DNA from: an uncultured Roseburia sp. | GTDB taxonomy: Bacteria; Bacillota; Clostridia; Lachnospirales; Lachnospiraceae | Assembly: GCA_947088345.1 (NCBI GenBank) | Contig: CAMUGE010000007.1 | Location: 1-64,000, forward strand | Length of the DNA: 64,000 nt | Direction: 5' to 3' | Notes under the pieces: model-generated | What the model was told of the DNA's origin: nothing | What the model saw: only the letters and a program-made list of their open reading frames with translations | Database searches by the model: none | Shown: positions 1 through 7,544 of the stretch, piece by piece | How positions within the stretch are numbered: position 1 is the first letter of the stretch | How the letters are laid out: each line of letters begins with the position of its first letter | Translations under genes and position numbers: made by a program

Positions 1-13
1 TCAAAAATTTATA

Positions 14-55
14 AAAAACCTGCCAAAAAGTCTTGACTTTTGTTAGCAGGTTTTT
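14..55. terminator. Rho-independent terminator at the left edge
   Basis: Outer arms AAAAACCTGC (14-23) and GCAGGTTTTT (46-55) are perfectly complementary. An inner CAAAAAGTC/GACTTTTG pairing extends the stem, and a T-run follows. The A-run on the other side means it could work in both directions. It presumably ends a gene lying left of the window and isolates the spore-protein gene. Confidence 0.8.
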
Positions 56-71
56 GTGCCAAAATTTTCAT

Positions 72-100
72 GTTTATCTGAAGCGATACGGCACATACTA
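72..100 (+). promoter_or_regulatory. Candidate forespore (sigma F/G) promoter
   Basis: CATACTA at 94-100 fits the CATnnTA -10 used by forespore sigma factors. GTTTA at 72-76 lies 17 bp upstream, close to the GYWTA/GNATR type of -35. It precedes a spore-protein gene, which is what sigma G transcribes. The assignment rests on motif match and context only; the start site would fall just before the 116-192 hairpin. Confidence 0.4.
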
Positions 101-115
101 TCTTTGAACAAAAAA

Positions 116-192
116 CCGCGGCGGACAATTCCCGAGAAAATAAGTCCTCCAACGTATTTTTGTTTCAAATAGAGGGAATTGCTCCGCCGCGG
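116..192 (+). other. Long stable hairpin in the spore-protein leader
   Basis: Left arm 116-133 and right arm 174-192 pair over 18 bp with one bulged G; the outer nine pairs are almost all G-C. The loop is 40 nt and A/T-rich. No T-run follows, so it is not an ordinary terminator. If the candidate promoter at 72-100 is right, the hairpin forms close to the 5' end of the mRNA, where it could stabilise the transcript. Function unknown. Confidence 0.6.
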
Positions 193-261
193 TACATATC
201 GCAGCTGATGCATATTCCAAAAACTTAAGAAATAGATTAAAATCCAAAGGAGGAAAAAACT

Positions 262-468
262 ATGGCAAAGCGTTCATCTAACAGGGCAAGCGTACCGGAA
301 GCTAAGGGGGCATTAGACCGTTTTAAGTATGAGGTAGCCAGCGAAATCGGCGTGCCTTTAAAAGAGGGTTACAACGGTGATCTGACTTCCAAGCAGAACG
401 GTTCTGTAGGCGGCTATATGGTCAAAAAAATGATCGAGGCGCAGGAAAGGCAGATGTCTGGAAACTAA
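262..468 (+). CDS. Small acid-soluble spore protein, alpha/beta type
   Basis: A 68-residue DNA-binding protein that saturates spore DNA and protects it from UV and chemical damage. The family core is visible: FKYEVASEIGV in the first half, where E-IGV is the cleavage site for germination protease GPR, then the conserved GYNGDLTSKQNGSVGGYMVKK stretch with the GxVGG...K pattern. Length matches the family (60-75 residues). AGGAGG lies 7 nt before the ATG. It is monocistronic, between terminators at 14-55 and 528-552, with an unusual leader hairpin upstream. Expression is expected late in the forespore. It shows that the organism is, or descends from, a spore-former. Confidence 0.95.
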   Translation: MAKRSSNRASVPEAKGALDRFKYEVASEIGVPLKEGYNGDLTSKQNGSVGGYMVKKMIEAQERQMSGN

Positions 469-527
469 GATACGGATGAGAAACAGTGGGATTTCTTAAG
501 AACAGATCGTCCCATGCAGCAGTGGAG

Positions 528-552
528 GCGGCGCGCAGGCGCCGCTTCTTTT
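528..552 (+). terminator. Terminator after the spore-protein gene
   Basis: GCGGCGC (528-534), loop GCAG, GCGCCGC (539-545), followed by TTCTTTT (546-552). It ends the spore-protein transcript. It overlaps the last codon of recG, which converges from the other side. Confidence 0.8.
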
Positions 553-2608
553 ATAAATTCAGTCTGCTTAAACTCTCTTTCATATATGTTTCATAATGGC
601 GCCGTAAGTTTTTGTTCTCATCTTTTTTCAGCTCCGGATCGTTGGAAAGCACCGTAGATACTGCTTCGGATGCCATCTTTAAAAGATCTGCATCCTGGTA
701 GAGATCGGCAAGCGAAAATGCAAGCTCGCCTGATTGACGTATTCCGAAAAAATCGCCTGGTCCGCGCAGTTTTAAGTCTTCGCTTGCAATTTTAAACCCG
801 TCATTTGATTCATTTAAAATCGCAAGACGTTTTTTTGCAGATTTGCTGTCCGAACAGTTTACCATGATGCAATAGGACTGCGCATCTCCTCTCCCAACGC
901 GACCGCGCAGCTGGTGCAGCTGAGCAAGACCGAAACGCTCTGCATTTTCAATCATCATTACGGTTGCATTCGGTACATTGACGCCGACCTCTACAACGGT
1001 AGTTGATACAAGTACCTGAAATTCGTTTTTTAAAAATCCATCCATCACCTTATTCTTTTGTTCCTGTTTCATCTGTCCGTGCAGCAGGCCAAGCTGTATT
1101 TGCTCCGGAAAGATTTCTCGAAGTTTTTTTACATAATCGGTCGCATTTTCCAAATCCAGATTCTCTGTTTCCTCGACAAGCGGGCAGATGACATATGCCT
1201 GATGTCCGTTTGCAACTTCTTTTTCAATAAATTCATATGATTTCGGACGAAAATGCGTATCGACAACACAGTTTTTCACCGGCAGGCGTTTTGCCGGAAC
1301 CTCGTCCACAACAGAAATGGCAAGATCTCCATAAATAATCAACGCCAGGGTTCGCGGTATAGGAGTCGCGCTCATCACCAGAATATGAGGGCAGCCGCCT
1401 TTCTCTGCAAATATTTCGCGTTGGCGCACACCAAAGCGATGCTGCTCGTCCGTAATGACAAGCGCAAGATTATCGTAGACAGCTTTTTCCTGGATCAGCG
1501 CATGTGTTCCGATAATTATCGCATTCTGATACATCTGCAGCGACTCATATGCCATACGCTTCTGCCGTGCCGTCATACTCCCTGTCAGAAGGACGAGCGG
1601 TATTTTTAAGTCAAACGACTGGCACAGCATGCGAAACGTATCATAGTGCTGCCTTGCGAGCACTTCTGTCGGCGCCATAATGGCCGACTGCATTCCGTTA
1701 TGCGATACATCGGCCATGGCCAAAAAGGCGATAATCGTCTTTCCCGAACCTACGTCCCCCTGAACCAGACGCTGCATCACAAACTCTCCGCGCATATCTT
1801 CTTTGATCTCGGATACTGCCCTTTTCTGTGCGCCGGTCAGATCATAGGGCAGTTTTTCAGCCAGTTCTTCCACAAATGAATCATTGGCAAAGCAAAATTC
1901 GTTTTTTTCCCGGATTCGTTTTTCTTTCTGATACTGCATTGAAAGAATAAAAAGAAAAAATTCATCAAATACAAGACGTTTTCGGGCAGTGATTAACGTA
2001 TCCATATCGTTCGGAAAATGAATCTGACTGACTGCATAGTTGTATTCGCTCAGTGCATATGTTTTTCGAATTTCATCGGGCAGATACTCCGCAAACAGTT
2101 TATCCTCAGACAGAATTGTCGAGACTGTTTTTGTAATCATGTGATTCGTGATTCCGCTGGTCAGGGCGTATACCGGAAAAAAAGACTGCTCCATTCTGCC
2201 ATATTGTTCCTGCGTATAGATTACCGGCTGTTCCATCACATAGTTCTGATTTTTGCGTACCACTTTACCATAAAATACAAACGATTGACCCGGCTTTAAT
2301 TTACTTTTTATGTATGGCATTCGAAACCAGATTAACTCCAGCTCTTTTTCCTCGCCGAAAACCTTCGCGGTTGTTACCGGCATACTTTTTGTCTGCATGA
2401 CTACCGGTGTTTTTCTGATTTTTCCAAAAACTGCTGCGATACTGTTTTCCTCAACCTTATCGGCCGCAATGACTGCCGGATATCTGACGTAAGTTTTCGG
2501 ATAATGAAGGAGTATATCACCGACGGTGTATACTCCTAATTTTTTAAACAGACGTTCCGTTTTTGCGCCGATACCTTTTACTGCACTGATCGAAGCATTT
2601 TGATCCAT
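551..2608 (-). CDS. recG: ATP-dependent DNA helicase RecG
   Basis: A 685-residue superfamily 2 helicase that regresses stalled replication forks and branch-migrates Holliday junctions in the cytosol. An N-terminal OB-fold wedge region comes first. The helicase motor then shows Walker A GDVGSGKT (near residue 285), the DEQHRFG motif II typical of RecG, SATPIPRT (motif III) and a C-terminal helicase half with QLRGRVGRG (motif VI). Length matches the family (about 680). The ATG has AGGAGAG 6 nt upstream. It is the last gene of a yloU-fakA-recG run on the minus strand, 10 bp after fakA, an order common in Firmicutes. Confidence 0.97.
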   Translation of the reverse strand: MDQNASISAVKGIGAKTERLFKKLGVYTVGDILLHYPKTYVRYPAVIAADKVEENSIAAVFGKIRKTPVVMQTKSMPVTTAKVFGEEKELELIWFRMPYIKSKLKPGQSFVFYGKVVRKNQNYVMEQPVIYTQEQYGRMEQSFFPVYALTSGITNHMITKTVSTILSEDKLFAEYLPDEIRKTYALSEYNYAVSQIHFPNDMDTLITARKRLVFDEFFLFILSMQYQKEKRIREKNEFCFANDSFVEELAEKLPYDLTGAQKRAVSEIKEDMRGEFVMQRLVQGDVGSGKTIIAFLAMADVSHNGMQSAIMAPTEVLARQHYDTFRMLCQSFDLKIPLVLLTGSMTARQKRMAYESLQMYQNAIIIGTHALIQEKAVYDNLALVITDEQHRFGVRQREIFAEKGGCPHILVMSATPIPRTLALIIYGDLAISVVDEVPAKRLPVKNCVVDTHFRPKSYEFIEKEVANGHQAYVICPLVEETENLDLENATDYVKKLREIFPEQIQLGLLHGQMKQEQKNKVMDGFLKNEFQVLVSTTVVEVGVNVPNATVMMIENAERFGLAQLHQLRGRVGRGDAQSYCIMVNCSDSKSAKKRLAILNESNDGFKIASEDLKLRGPGDFFGIRQSGELAFSLADLYQDADLLKMASEAVSTVLSNDPELKKDENKNLRRHYETYMKESLSRLNL

Positions 2609-2618
2609 AACGGCTCTC

Positions 2619-4313
2619 CTATTCTACGGAAACAATATAATAATAAATCGGTTGTCCGCCTTCGTTTACTTCTACTTCTATCTCCGGAAATTCCTCGGAG
2701 ATCCTTGCAGAAATTTCATTGGCGTCCTCTTCTTTGCAGTCCTCTCCATAATAGATGCTGACAAGCGAAGACTCCTCGTCAATCAGCTGCCGCACCATGT
2801 CCATTGCGGTAGCGCGCAAATCCTGGCCGACTGAAATAATGCCGTGATCGCCGATTCCCATATAATCGTTCTGCCGTATTTCTTTATCGTCAATCACCGT
2901 ATCCCGAACCGCATAGGTCAGCTGGCCTGTTTTTACATGACTGATCTCTTCATTCATGCGCGCTTCGTTTTCATTTGGCGGACTGTCCGGAATATAATTG
3001 ATTAAAGCCGTGATTCCCTGCGGAATTGTCTTTGTCGGGATTACAATCACTTTTTTGTCATCGGACAAAGACGCGACCTGATTTGCCGCAAGTATAATAT
3101 TTTTATTGTTCGGCAGGATAAAAACGGTTTCTGCATTAATCTTTTCGACAGCATTCAACATATCTTCCGTACTCGGATTCATAGTCTGTCCGCCTTCGAT
3201 AATAGAATCAGCTCCAAGGCCTTTGAAAATCTCATTTAGTCCGTCCCCCACACTGACCGAGAGGAAACCCATTTCCTTTGGCGGTTCCTGCGCAATTTCT
3301 GCCGGGGCTGTCTGTGCTGCCGGGATTTCGGCGGACTGCATTTCTTTCTCTTTTAAAGCGGTAACTTTCTCGTCGCGCTCCAGTTTCATATTCTCAATGA
3401 TGATCGTTGTAAGGCTGCCGTAACTTAAGCCTTTCTGCATCGCCATACCAGGATCGTTGGTATGTACATGTACCTTTACGATCTCATCATCTGATACTAC
3501 AACAATGGAATCTCCGATAGATTCCAGATATGCTTTTAATTCCTGTTCTTTTGCATCTGTCATCGGTTTTTCTGTCATAATCAGAAATTGCGTACAGTAT
3601 GCAAATTTTATATCCATCTCTGCCTGTGCGTCAATATTGTAGGAAGAACCGGTGCTTTCAGATGAATCAGCATTTCCTGCGGTATATTTAATTTCTTTGC
3701 CCTTCAATGCGTCAAGTGCGCCTTTCATAACCTGCATCAGGCCCTGCCCGCCGGAATCGACAACGCCGGCCTGCTTTAATACGGGAAGCATTTCCGGCGT
3801 CTTTTTAAGCACCAGATCCCCTTCCTTGATTATCTCCTCACCAAAGTAGATCAGATCCTCCGTCTCCTCGGAGAGTTCTGACGCTCTGTTCGCCATTCCC
3901 TTTGCGACAGTCAATATCGTTCCTTCTTTCGGTTTCATTACCGCTTTATAGGCTGTCTCAACTGCCTTTTGGAATGCCTCAGATAAAATCTGCACATCTA
4001 CTGTCTCATAAGAAGCAATTACTTTTGTAAATCCACGAAACAGCTGTGATAAAATCACGCCCGAATTACCTCTTGCACCTCGCAGCGATCCGGAAGAGAT
4101 TGCCTTGGCAAGCGACTTCATATCCGGTTTATCCAGATTTTGTACTTCTTTTGCGGCAGACTGAATTGTCATTGACATATTTGTACCAGTGTCGCCGTCC
4201 GGAACCGGAAATACATTCAGCTCGTTGATCCATTCTTTTTTCGCATCCAGATTCCCGGCGCCTGCTAAAAATGCTTTTGCAAGAACCTCTGCATTCATTG
4301 TAGTGATTTCCAC
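2619..4313 (-). CDS. fakA: DAK2-domain fatty acid kinase subunit FakA (YloV)
   Basis: A 564-residue ATP-binding subunit that phosphorylates exogenous fatty acids held by a FakB carrier, so that they can enter phospholipid synthesis. The N-terminal DAK2 domain shows the nucleotide-binding motif PVPDGDTGTNM (residues about 36-46) and GARGNSG; the C-terminal half is the YloV-type DegV-like domain. The start is GTG at 4313, chosen because AAGGAGG lies 9 nt upstream. It sits between yloU (14 bp upstream) and recG (10 bp downstream). No fakB is visible in this window. An acidic, Ala/Pro/Glu-rich linker separates the two halves. Confidence 0.93.
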   Translation of the reverse strand: MEITTMNAEVLAKAFLAGAGNLDAKKEWINELNVFPVPDGDTGTNMSMTIQSAAKEVQNLDKPDMKSLAKAISSGSLRGARGNSGVILSQLFRGFTKVIASYETVDVQILSEAFQKAVETAYKAVMKPKEGTILTVAKGMANRASELSEETEDLIYFGEEIIKEGDLVLKKTPEMLPVLKQAGVVDSGGQGLMQVMKGALDALKGKEIKYTAGNADSSESTGSSYNIDAQAEMDIKFAYCTQFLIMTEKPMTDAKEQELKAYLESIGDSIVVVSDDEIVKVHVHTNDPGMAMQKGLSYGSLTTIIIENMKLERDEKVTALKEKEMQSAEIPAAQTAPAEIAQEPPKEMGFLSVSVGDGLNEIFKGLGADSIIEGGQTMNPSTEDMLNAVEKINAETVFILPNNKNIILAANQVASLSDDKKVIVIPTKTIPQGITALINYIPDSPPNENEARMNEEISHVKTGQLTYAVRDTVIDDKEIRQNDYMGIGDHGIISVGQDLRATAMDMVRQLIDEESSLVSIYYGEDCKEEDANEISARISEEFPEIEVEVNEGGQPIYYYIVSVE

Positions 4314-4327
4314 CTTACAAATCCTCC

Positions 4328-4687
4328 TTAATCAATCACACGTACACCTTCCACATGGATGTTTATTTTTTTAATCTCCATTCCGGTAAACTCTTCTACT
4401 TTGTATCTTACCGTATCAATCAGGTTGTCCGTAACGGTACTGATGCTGACGCCGTACGACACAATCACATGAAAATTGATCGTTATTTTATTGTCCGCAT
4501 CAATGACCACGTTTATTCCATGTGTCAGGTAATCTTTTTTCAGTAATTTTACCAGACCGTCTTTCATATTGACGGCTGCCATCCCTACAATACCAAAACA
4601 TTCCACTGCGACAGAACCTGCGTAGGTTGCGATTACGTCCGAATCAATTGTAACTTTCCCCAGCGGGGTATGCATATGTCCATTCAT
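4328..4687 (-). CDS. yloU: Asp23/Gls24 family envelope stress protein (YloU-like)
   Basis: A 119-residue Asp23/Gls24 (DUF322) protein, a family tied to the cell envelope and alkaline stress. The typical pattern is visible: GKVTIDSDVIATYAGSVAVEC near the N-terminus, a central IVSYGVSI strand and VNIHVEGVRVI at the C-terminus. I chose the ATG at 4687 because AAAGGAGT lies upstream; an in-frame TTG at 4708 overlaps that ribosome site. It starts the yloU-fakA-recG operon and is divergent from rpmB, a conserved Firmicutes arrangement. Confidence 0.92.
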   Translation of the reverse strand: MNGHMHTPLGKVTIDSDVIATYAGSVAVECFGIVGMAAVNMKDGLVKLLKKDYLTHGINVVIDADNKITINFHVIVSYGVSISTVTDNLIDTVRYKVEEFTGMEIKKINIHVEGVRVID

Positions 4688-4793
4688 AAATTTGGATACT
4701 CCTTTCAAAAGCCTGATATATAGCTTATTATAACCGCTTTCTCACAAAATTCATAGTCCCCTTTTCATTTTTTATATTTTTTTTAAAATCTGC

Positions 4794-4822
4794 TTGCAAT
4801 TAAAAATCGAATCTGCTAAAAT
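4794..4822 (+). promoter_or_regulatory. Sigma A promoter of rpmB
   Basis: TTGCAA (4794-4799), a 17-bp spacer and TAAAAT (4817-4822) form a good vegetative promoter about 56 bp before the rpmB start codon. Confidence 0.7.
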
Positions 4823-4878
4823 AAACGTATTGTGAGCCTGTACATAACAGGTGAGGAAAATGCAAGGAGGTGCAAAAT

Positions 4879-5064
4879 ATGGCAAAATGTGCAGTTTGTG
4901 GAAAGGGCGCTCATTTCGGTAATAATGTCAGCCATTCTAATAGAAAAACAAATAGAATGTGGAAGTCAAATATCAGGCGCGTAAGCTGTAAGGTAAACGG
5001 AACACCAAAGAAATTATACGTATGTGCTTCCTGTTTAAGATCCGGAAAAGTAGAGCGTGCTTAA
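4879..5064 (+). CDS. rpmB: 50S ribosomal protein L28
   Basis: A 61-residue ribosomal protein of the large subunit. It begins MAKCAVCGKG, has the SNRKTNRMWKSNIR core, and carries two CxxC pairs (CAVC and CASC), so it is the zinc-binding C+ form. The start is the ATG at 4879, 7 nt after AAGGAGG; an in-frame GTG at 4870 overlaps the ribosome site and is unlikely. It is monocistronic with its own promoter and a strong terminator. Confidence 0.97.
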   Translation: MAKCAVCGKGAHFGNNVSHSNRKTNRMWKSNIRRVSCKVNGTPKKLYVCASCLRSGKVERA

Positions 5065-5068
5065 AGGC

Positions 5069-5109
5069 AAAAAAACCGTCCGGCGATAAAATCGCCGGAC
5101 GGTTTTTTT
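5069..5109. terminator. Bidirectional terminator between rpmB and the isomerase gene
   Basis: Perfect 19-bp arms (5069-5087 and 5091-5109) with a 3-nt loop, A-run on one side and T-run on the other. It terminates rpmB on the plus strand and the uxaB-uxaA-binding protein-isomerase unit on the minus strand. Confidence 0.93.
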
Positions 5110-5130
5110 GATTCCCACTCTTTTTCCATT

Positions 5131-5967
5131 TTATGCCTGATCCCACAGCCCCTGTATAAATTGTCGGGCCGCAACTGCATTGTCCGGCACGGTATCTTCT
5201 AAAGTCGCATGAATATAGGGCTTTCTTGATTTAATAAAACGTATAATCTGTGTGTAATCCATTTCGCCTGTTCCTGCGGCACATGAAATCAGCTTATCCT
5301 CTTTGATTACAAAATCTTTGATATGTACGACCGCGATCTCATCGCCGAGCAGATCAATCGCTTCCGCAAAAATTTCGTCCCGCTGTTTGTAATTGCAAAC
5401 TTCCAACAGATTGACCGGATCAAAGATAATCTGAACGTTTGGGGAAGCAAGACGGTCTAACATCTCCCTGGCACGTTTCGGATTGCAAACAATATGGCGG
5501 TAAACCGGTTCAATCGCAAGAATTACGCCCATTTTTTCCGCATAGCGTACAACAGGCTCAACATTTTTGATAAAAATATCCAGCGCCTCCTGCGTATGGC
5601 AGCGCTCCTCAAAGTGATAGTCTACATTGGGCGCCCCCGTCTCCGTGCCGACAACACCGGCGCCCATCAGTGAAGCCAGACGGATATGCGCCATATAGCG
5701 GTGAGTCGTTGCCTTTAATGCCTCTTCGTCCGGTGTCGCAAGATTTAAATAACAGCCAAGCACGGCAATATCCAGCCCGTTTTCTGCAAATAAACGCTTT
5801 ATGTACATGGCAAATCCCGGTGTGTATGCGTCATCTGCAGTCGAAACCTCCGGCAGTACCATCGGCAGCGCCACATGCGCGCAGGCAAATCCCTGTTCTT
5901 TTGTTATTTTCAGACGCTCCTTAAGCGGAGCTTGTTTCACATCATGTAAACGTATTCCTAACTGCAT
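5131..5967 (-). CDS. Sugar phosphate isomerase/epimerase family TIM barrel
   Basis: A 278-residue xylose-isomerase-like TIM barrel (AP-endonuclease 2 superfamily, as in IolE/IolI and tagatose 3-epimerases). Alternating strands carry conserved acidic and histidine residues fit for a divalent metal: GTETGAPN, ILAIEPVYRH, IIFDPVNLLEV, VVHIKDF and HATLEDT. The substrate cannot be read from sequence. Its place at the 3' end of the uxaB-uxaA-binding protein unit suggests epimerisation of a uronate or derived keto-sugar; this is inference. ATG with GAGGAAACAGA upstream; 25 bp after the binding-protein gene. Confidence 0.8.
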   Translation of the reverse strand: MQLGIRLHDVKQAPLKERLKITKEQGFACAHVALPMVLPEVSTADDAYTPGFAMYIKRLFAENGLDIAVLGCYLNLATPDEEALKATTHRYMAHIRLASLMGAGVVGTETGAPNVDYHFEERCHTQEALDIFIKNVEPVVRYAEKMGVILAIEPVYRHIVCNPKRAREMLDRLASPNVQIIFDPVNLLEVCNYKQRDEIFAEAIDLLGDEIAVVHIKDFVIKEDKLISCAAGTGEMDYTQIIRFIKSRKPYIHATLEDTVPDNAVAARQFIQGLWDQA

Positions 5968-5992
5968 TCTGTTTCCTCTTTTCTTTCTATTT

Positions 5993-7366
5993 TTATTGAA
6001 TTACATCCCGGATTCCTTTCGCAAGCAGACCGGCAGCTTCCTTTGGCGTATAAGTTCCGTCGCTTAAGCCAGTCATCACATCAGAATAAATCCCGTCGCT
6101 GCTCTTTAAAGAGATATCCTCAAAATGAGGGTCGAGACTGTACGAAGCCCAGGAGAGCACTTTCTGATTCGCCTCCACCGTTGCCGGATCCATTTCGTCT
6201 CTGGCTGCATCAAGAGCAGATAAAGAGACAGGAATGCCCCTCTGCGATGTCAAAATTTTTGCAGCTTCCTCGTCATTCAACAGAAAATCAACAAGGAGCG
6301 CCGCCTCTTTTGGGTGTTTTGTGTTTGCGCTGATCGCCCACGCCATGGCAACTTTTGCAAAACCGCCCTGAAATTGTCCAAAATCTCTGAAATAATCGCC
6401 AACTACTATCTCGCGTCCGTTCGCCGCCTGCGCAAATTTGTCTGCGGAAGAATCCCATTCGAAAATACCGGCGTAATGGCCGTCAATCCAGTTTGGGTCC
6501 TGGTCGAGAGAAGCGGCTCCGTTTTTTTCCATCTCTGACAGAGTTGGGATGACATGAGCGTCTTCTAACGATTTGAGAAATGTAAGTCCCTCTGCAATCT
6601 GTTCCTCGGTGTAATTAAGCTCGCTGTTGCTTACCCAGTCTTTCCCATATATGGATTCCAGATAATAGACAAGAAATATCATTCTGTCATAAGCGCCCAG
6701 GGCAAGCGGATAATAAGACTCATCCCAGTCACGGAATGCTTCTCCTGCTTCAAAAAGCTCTTTTGTACCAGACGGAACAGCAATGCCGATCTCGTCAAAC
6801 GTGGTCTTGTCCCAGTAAAAAATCCGTCCTGTTACAGATACCGGAATACCGGCCAGAGAACCGTCCGTGGCACGGCACATATCCAGCCATTTTGCATTTA
6901 TTTTCGTCAGGTCTATGACACCCGAACAATCGTCCAGATTCAAGAACGCGGCGTTGTCTGCTCCGTACTGTGTGATCCAGTTCCAGTTAATCTGAATCAC
7001 ATCCTCCGTTGTACGATCCATAAAAGACTGGGCTGTCTTTTCCTCCCAGCCGTTCCAAGCGCCATAAGTACTGTCCACAAAAATCCCGGGATATTTTTCC
7101 TCAAAAACATCAAGCGCCTGCAGCGTAGCGTCATGCCTGGCATCACCGCCCCACCAGGAGATCGTGAGCGTACAGTTTTCATATCCTTCTGATGTGTCAA
7201 TCAAAACAGCGTCCCCGGAATCTTTCTCCATATTGGCTGCGGCATCTGCGGTTCTGTCCGTCTCAAAACGATCAAAAGACTGATCCAAACCGGAACAGGA
7301 AACCGCAAATGTCATAGCAGCCAAAAGACATGCCGCAGATTTCCATATTTTATGATATTTGTTCAT
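5993..7366 (-). CDS. Extracellular sugar-binding lipoprotein of an ABC transporter
   Basis: A 457-residue family 1 solute-binding protein anchored outside the membrane. The signal peptide MNKYHKIWKSAACLLAAMTF ends in a lipobox with a Cys near residue 24. The mature part has the opening strand CTLTISWWGGDARHDATLQAL and the hinge motif YGAWNGWEEKT usual for carbohydrate-binding members. I chose the ATG at 7366, just after GGGGTGAGAG; the upstream in-frame GTG lies inside that site. No permease or ATPase gene accompanies it here, so it must work with subunits encoded elsewhere. A 9-1-9 palindrome lies in its promoter region. Ligand probably a uronate or oligouronide, inferred from neighbours. 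Confidence 0.88.
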   Translation of the reverse strand: MNKYHKIWKSAACLLAAMTFAVSCSGLDQSFDRFETDRTADAAANMEKDSGDAVLIDTSEGYENCTLTISWWGGDARHDATLQALDVFEEKYPGIFVDSTYGAWNGWEEKTAQSFMDRTTEDVIQINWNWITQYGADNAAFLNLDDCSGVIDLTKINAKWLDMCRATDGSLAGIPVSVTGRIFYWDKTTFDEIGIAVPSGTKELFEAGEAFRDWDESYYPLALGAYDRMIFLVYYLESIYGKDWVSNSELNYTEEQIAEGLTFLKSLEDAHVIPTLSEMEKNGAASLDQDPNWIDGHYAGIFEWDSSADKFAQAANGREIVVGDYFRDFGQFQGGFAKVAMAWAISANTKHPKEAALLVDFLLNDEEAAKILTSQRGIPVSLSALDAARDEMDPATVEANQKVLSWASYSLDPHFEDISLKSSDGIYSDVMTGLSDGTYTPKEAAGLLAKGIRDVIQ

Positions 7367-7438
7367 AACTCTCACCCCAACGTTTTTTACGGCATGTTTT
7401 TGCCTCCGAATCGCTTCAGATTTAGAGGACTTTCATAT

Positions 7439-7500
7439 ATTGTAACACATTTGCCAATAGAAAAGAATCATTTTTTTCCTTTTTGTGAAATTTTCACAAA
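7439..7500 (-). promoter_or_regulatory. Candidate promoter and operator of the binding-protein gene
   Basis: The 169-bp gap after uxaA holds an extended -10, TGTTACAAT read on the minus strand (TACAAT at 7439-7444), and a perfect palindrome TTTGTGAAA-T-TTTCACAAA (7482-7500) about 40 bp upstream of it. A weak CAGGG/CCCTG stem (7503-7523) right after uxaA could be an attenuating terminator. The binding protein may therefore be transcribed separately from uxaBA under its own regulator. Confidence 0.45.
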
Positions 7501-7544
7501 ATCAGGGTGAGATTTATCCCTGTTTTGACGTTTGTATCGTCTCC

